Source: Palaemon carinicauda (lineage: Eukaryota > Arthropoda > Malacostraca > Decapoda > Palaemonidae). From it: a DNA stretch of 64,000 nt. Below, one piece after another: positions 60,269 to 64,000 of this stretch. The notes under the pieces were generated by a model, which saw only the letters and a program-made list of their open reading frames with translations, was not told the DNA's origin and ran no database searches. How positions within the stretch are numbered: the first letter of the stretch is position 1; each line of letters begins with the position of its first letter. Location: NCBI RefSeq assembly GCF_036898095.1, contig NC_090765.1, positions 27,652,903-27,716,902 on the forward strand, given 5' to 3'. Both the position numbers and the translations under genes were made by a program.

Positions 60269-60490
60269 CTATAATGAGAATGACAGATAATAGATGGACA
60301 AAAAGAGTAACAGAATGAGTCCCTAGAGATTGGAAATGAAGCAGGGGAAGGAAAAGAAGATGATGGATTGACGAGCTAAGAAAATTTGCTGGTATAGACT
60401 AGCATAGAAAGACCATAAACAGACGGGAGTGGAATGACATGTCTGAGGCCTTTGTCTTGCATCTTAGTATCAACAGCTACTGATAATATA
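60269..60490 (+). mobile_element. LINE 3' end fragment
   Basis: RMTDNRWTKRVTEWVPRDW, then RKRRWIDELRKFAGID and RKTINRREWNDMSEAFVLHL, the C-terminal RxGRPxxRWxDE(L/I) type tail of RTE-like LINEs. The (TA)n at 59093-59199 and the W-P-G-H-I reading just left of the Tigger suggest the Tigger jumped into this LINE tail. Confidence 0.75.
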
Positions 60491-60527
60491 TATATATACA
60501 ATACAGAATACATGTATACTGTAGTAT

Positions 60528-60895
60528 GACAAATTCGGAGATAATTTGTATTTTTCCTAACTATAGAAACCTTAGCTATTTAATATGGGTTATTACTTTC
60601 GCATAGCTGAAATGACGAGCCATTAAAATTTCAACGAGGGTTTACTACCCCCATTGCTAGTTAGCGGGGGGGGGGGGGTGTTACTTGCTAAACAACACCC
60701 CCCTCCCCCGACTCACACACTCGTGTGATGAGCTCACTTTGCCTAGAGGTAGGACATCACGGGGGACACGGCTGGTGGGCAAGTTTGATTAAATAGCTGA
60801 GGTTTGTATAGTTAAAAAAAATACAAATTATCTCCGAATTTGTCATTTGTTCCGTAACTGAAATACAAACCACGCTATTTAATATGGGTGACTCA
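60528..60895 (-). repeat. terminal repeat plus internal complementary region of DIRS copy D
   Basis: Arms GACAAATTCGGAGATAATTT (60528) and AAATTATCTCCGAATTTGTC (60825) form an inverted repeat of about 57 bp with a few mismatches, enclosing TGCTAGTTAGCGGGGG. The following TTTGTTCCGTAACTGAAATA is nearly identical to copy B at 35090-35110. Confidence 0.85.
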
Positions 60896-63800
60896 ACCCT
60901 TAGGAAGGGTGGAAAGTCCCCAGCCATACTGGCTTTTGGCTTTGCCCGGGGATTCATTATCTGAGTGTGTCAGTACTCAACAATAAGGAGTCCCTGCACC
61001 TCGCTCGCACCTTGCTACGCAAGGGCTGCGGCCTACATAAGCTGTGTATGAAGGATTATGTGTGACTCGTCCTAGGAAGTTGACCTGAAGCTCTTTAGAT
61101 GGAAAACTTTAGGCTAGGACACCCAATACCACCTCGTCAGGGTATGGGGGCGTGACAGTATTAACTTAATACTAAGAACACAAGGAAGCATGGTTTACCT
61201 GCAGAGGTTTGAGGTCAGCTATGCAGAGAACCCAGGATGCTGCTTTCTCCAAGGAAGGAGAGGATGAAGAAAAGAATAAGGGCCCGACAAATTTTTCCAT
61301 TCATGCAGACTAAGACCGGGTAACAATGCCCCCAACCCTCTGCTACCTGTCCATTAAGGAGCCTGATGTTAGACCAGCTGTTGTGCAGCCAACACAGGGC
61401 CGATAGAGAACGTATCGAGCCTCCTGTGTGTCACGTCTTGCAGGTAGTGGGCTGTGAAGGTCGTCTGACGCTTCCACACCCCTGCTTGTAGAACCTGCGC
61501 CACTGAGAAGTTCTTGAAGGTCAGGGACGTAGCTACAACCCTGACATCATGCGCTCAAAGGCGACATGACGGAGGAGGGTCAGGATTCAGGAACAGATGG
61601 ATCACCTACGAATCCATGCGGAGATGGTATTCTTGGTGACCCTCCTCTTTGTTCTCCCAGTGCTCACAAACAAAGCTTGCACTTGGGGACGAATGCAGCC
61701 GTTCTTTGAGATATAACCTCAGACTCCTTACTGGACACAGTAGGAGATGGTCTGGGTCATCTGTTACAAAACGAAGACTAGAAATCCAGAAAGAGTTGAA
61801 TCGAGGATCCGGCACTCCCGGATTCTGTGTCTTAGCCACAAACTCAGAGACGAATCTGAACGTTACCTCCACTCATCCCCTTGCATGGGCGATGTCATAC
61901 GAGAGACCATGAAGTTCACTGATTCGCTTGGCTGAGGCCAAAGCTAGTAGGAACACCGCCTTCCAAGTTAGGTGGCGATTTGAAGCCTGGCAAAATGGAT
62001 TGTAGGGAGGCCTCCTAAGAGGCCTGAGAATTCAAACCATGTTCCCTGGACCTAGGTGAACCAGTCATTGATTGGGCAGCAGAGCGGACCTCTTGAGACT
62101 TACCATGATCCCCAGATCCAGGCAAAGCCAAAGAAGTTTGTCTCGGTGTCAAAGAGGGAATGACTCCGTGTCTGCTAGGATCAGGCAGTCATCCAGATAA
62201 CGGAGGAGACGGAAGCCAATCCTGAGTGCCCATGATGAAATTAGGGTGAACAGTCTGGTGAAACCCTGTGGTGCTGTGGAGAGACCGAAACATGGCACCT
62301 TGAACTGGTACTCCTTGTTGTCTATGCTGAATCCTAAGTACTTCCTTGAAGATGGATGGACTGGGATCTGGAAGTACACGGCCTTCAGGTCCAGTAAACA
62401 CAAGAAGTCTTGCGATTTACAGCCAGACTGACTGTGTCTGCGGTCTCCATGCTGACCGAAGTATTCTTTAATCTGGACCTCTGCCCACAGAGTTCGCCCC
62501 CTTGCTGATCCAAAGGCAAGGGTGCTAAATGACACCGGATACGTCCTCAGGGGAGGTAGAGATGTTGTGAACAGGACGTGATATCCCTGACTGCTTACAG
62601 AAATCGTCCAGGAAACGGCCCTGAGTTGCTGCAACCTGTCTGCGCAACCTTGTAGGTATCCCGCCACTGGCAGACATGCAGGGGAACTGTCAATCCTAGC
62701 GTTTACGGCCTCGGTTGCCCCTTCAAGGATTCTTTCCTCCCCTGGGGAACTTTTTGCCTTTCTTGTCCTTGACCGGAGAGGGCTTAGATCCCACTGTCTT
62801 AGCTGCCGTTAATTTGGTAGGACGTGGCTGCTGAGGTGCTGGTTTATAGTGCTTGAATGTCAAAGCCCTATATAGAAGGGAGTCTCGGTGACTTCCTACG
62901 CCTCTCAGCCGCCTGCTTCATGTCCTTAGGCTCAAACAGGTTCGTTCCCATAACGAAGAATGTCTGAGCCTGAAGATTTGGTGCTAGAAGACTCCCGGTA
63001 TTTCTTTGGAGTCCTTGACTCCCTCCCGGGAGGGATGCAGGACTCCAACGACGGAGGCAGGCTCTTCTCTATCTTTATTCGAGAAAACATATCGCGCGAG
63101 GTGGGGTTTCCCTCAATGGTGTGATTGGGGAATGTCTCACCTCCCGTGACTCTCCTGAGGGTGGGAAAACTTCGGCCAAAAGTGAAGGAGAAAAGTTTGA
63201 GGGGGGAGAGTACCTGCCTCGAAGACTTACGAGGGGACAGCTACGTCCTCGGAGAAGTTACCTCGTCCGAACTCGGGGGAGTGGTTGCAGCCAAGGATTT
63301 GTGGCTCCATTCAGAGAGAACAGCTTGAAAGCCAGTGCTACCGCTCTGATTACAGTCCCAAACCAGGCTTCCGGCCGACGATTGCGTTGTCAGACACTCC
63401 CTCTGGAGGAGAAGTGGCCTGTAAAAAGATAAGGACGGCAAGTCCCTGGACCTTTCTGGATCCTTCCCCCCTCCGGCAAGCACACTGTTCTGTGCTTGGG
63501 GGGGGGGGAGAAAAGTGGCAATGGTGACCTTACAGCACGTTTTCCGGCAGCCTCAGGCGGGGGAGGGTGTTGGCGATTGTGCTAGGGAGAGCGCTGGCAC
63601 TCGTGTGATGGGAAATACGCAGGGGTCGCGCGCGACTGTTGAAATGCTCGCGCGCGCGAGACTTCATAGGGTGCGCAGGAATCAGATTGACGAGCAGGAT
63701 CAGAATGAAGAGTCCGTGCGAACCAGAATGTTGGCACTCGTGCGTGCGGCTATCAGCGCGCCCGTACGAGTTTGTTGGCGCACGGAAGAGATCGTCGGCG

Positions 63801-64000
63801 CTCCGCGCGTAAGAAGATCGTCGGTGCTTGAGCGCATAAGAAGATCGTCGGCGCTTGCACGCGTTAGAAGGTCAGCAAGTGCGCGCGGGAAACCATCGGT
63901 GCCCGCGCGCGGACGATCGTCGGCGCTTACGCGCGTATGAAGATCATCAGCACTAGCGCTCGACAGAATATCGATGGCGGTTGTGCGCCAATAAAATGGA
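60896..64000 (-). mobile_element. DIRS-like copy D, running off the window
   Basis: Recombinase pieces at 61600-62040 on the - strand: MEVTFRFVSEFVAKTQNPGV, then HLLLCPVRSLRLYLKERLHS and SASFVCEHWENKEEGHQEYH. RT at 62149-62667: FLCLLDLKAVYFQIPVHPSS, YQFKVPCFGLSTAPQGFTRL, LRYLDDCLILADT; the catalytic YLDD is intact here. The RNase H region between recombinase and RT is missing (junction near 62040-62060). Gag-like sequence begins near 62700 and continues to the window end. Confidence 0.85.
63600..63990. repeat. CG-rich tandem repeat in DIRS copy D
   Basis: Units of 30-36 bp around AGAAGATCGTCGGCGCTTG with CGCGCG runs, the same motif as in copy B (38600-38990). It ends at the window edge. Confidence 0.85.

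Overview
The window looks like nuclear DNA from a decapod crustacean (shrimp or prawn). It holds two intron-rich animal genes almost buried in transposable elements. Long (TA)n and (GA)n microsatellites, non-LTR retrotransposons with AAT-type tails and many tyrosine-recombinase (DIRS-like) retrotransposons support this. The taxon is inferred from repeat style, and I cannot name the species.

Host genes. (1) NUDT21 (CPSF5/CFIm25, the poly(A)-site selection factor) is on the + strand. Its last three coding exons lie at 4301-4530, 6698-6812 and 11524-11545, and its 5' exons were not found. (2) METTL4 (DPPW-type N6-adenine methyltransferase) is on the - strand. Secure exons lie at 32154-32399, 24621-24792, 17192-17372 and 12892-13022, with probable upstream exons at 42888-42957 + 41277-41384, 43191-43356, 57878-57895 and 58078-58165. 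All exon phases were checked and match, apart from one single-base shift in the exon that is also split by a LINE. The two genes are tail to tail, with candidate poly(A) signals about 190 bp apart. METTL4 spans at least 45 kb because of transposon-filled introns.

Region by region: 1-2700 two LINE families, one with a nearly intact RT reading frame; 2700-13000 the NUDT21 3' half with a DIRS remnant and LINE tails in its introns; 13500-16500 a sense-strand DIRS remnant; 17880-23400 DIRS copy A; 25130-27300 LINE and DIRS fragments; 27590-30150 an RTE-like LINE; 30900-31750 a LINE fragment; 34784-41265 DIRS copy B; 41385-42887 a LINE inserted in a METTL4 exon with a perfect 153-bp fold-back; 43490-50690 DIRS copy C with a nested LINE; 50696-51427 an RTE-like fragment; 51428-54960 DIRS copy E; 55147-55470 a tRNA-derived SINE; 56502-57893 a 1.3-kb insertion between 41-bp direct repeats; 59219-60266 an internally deleted pogo/Tigger element; 60528 to the end DIRS copy D.

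Most notable: METTL4 appears broken in this assembly (LINE insertion plus one-base shift in one exon), and the DIRS copies keep the internal complementary region that matches their two joined outer ends, as expected for a circular intermediate.
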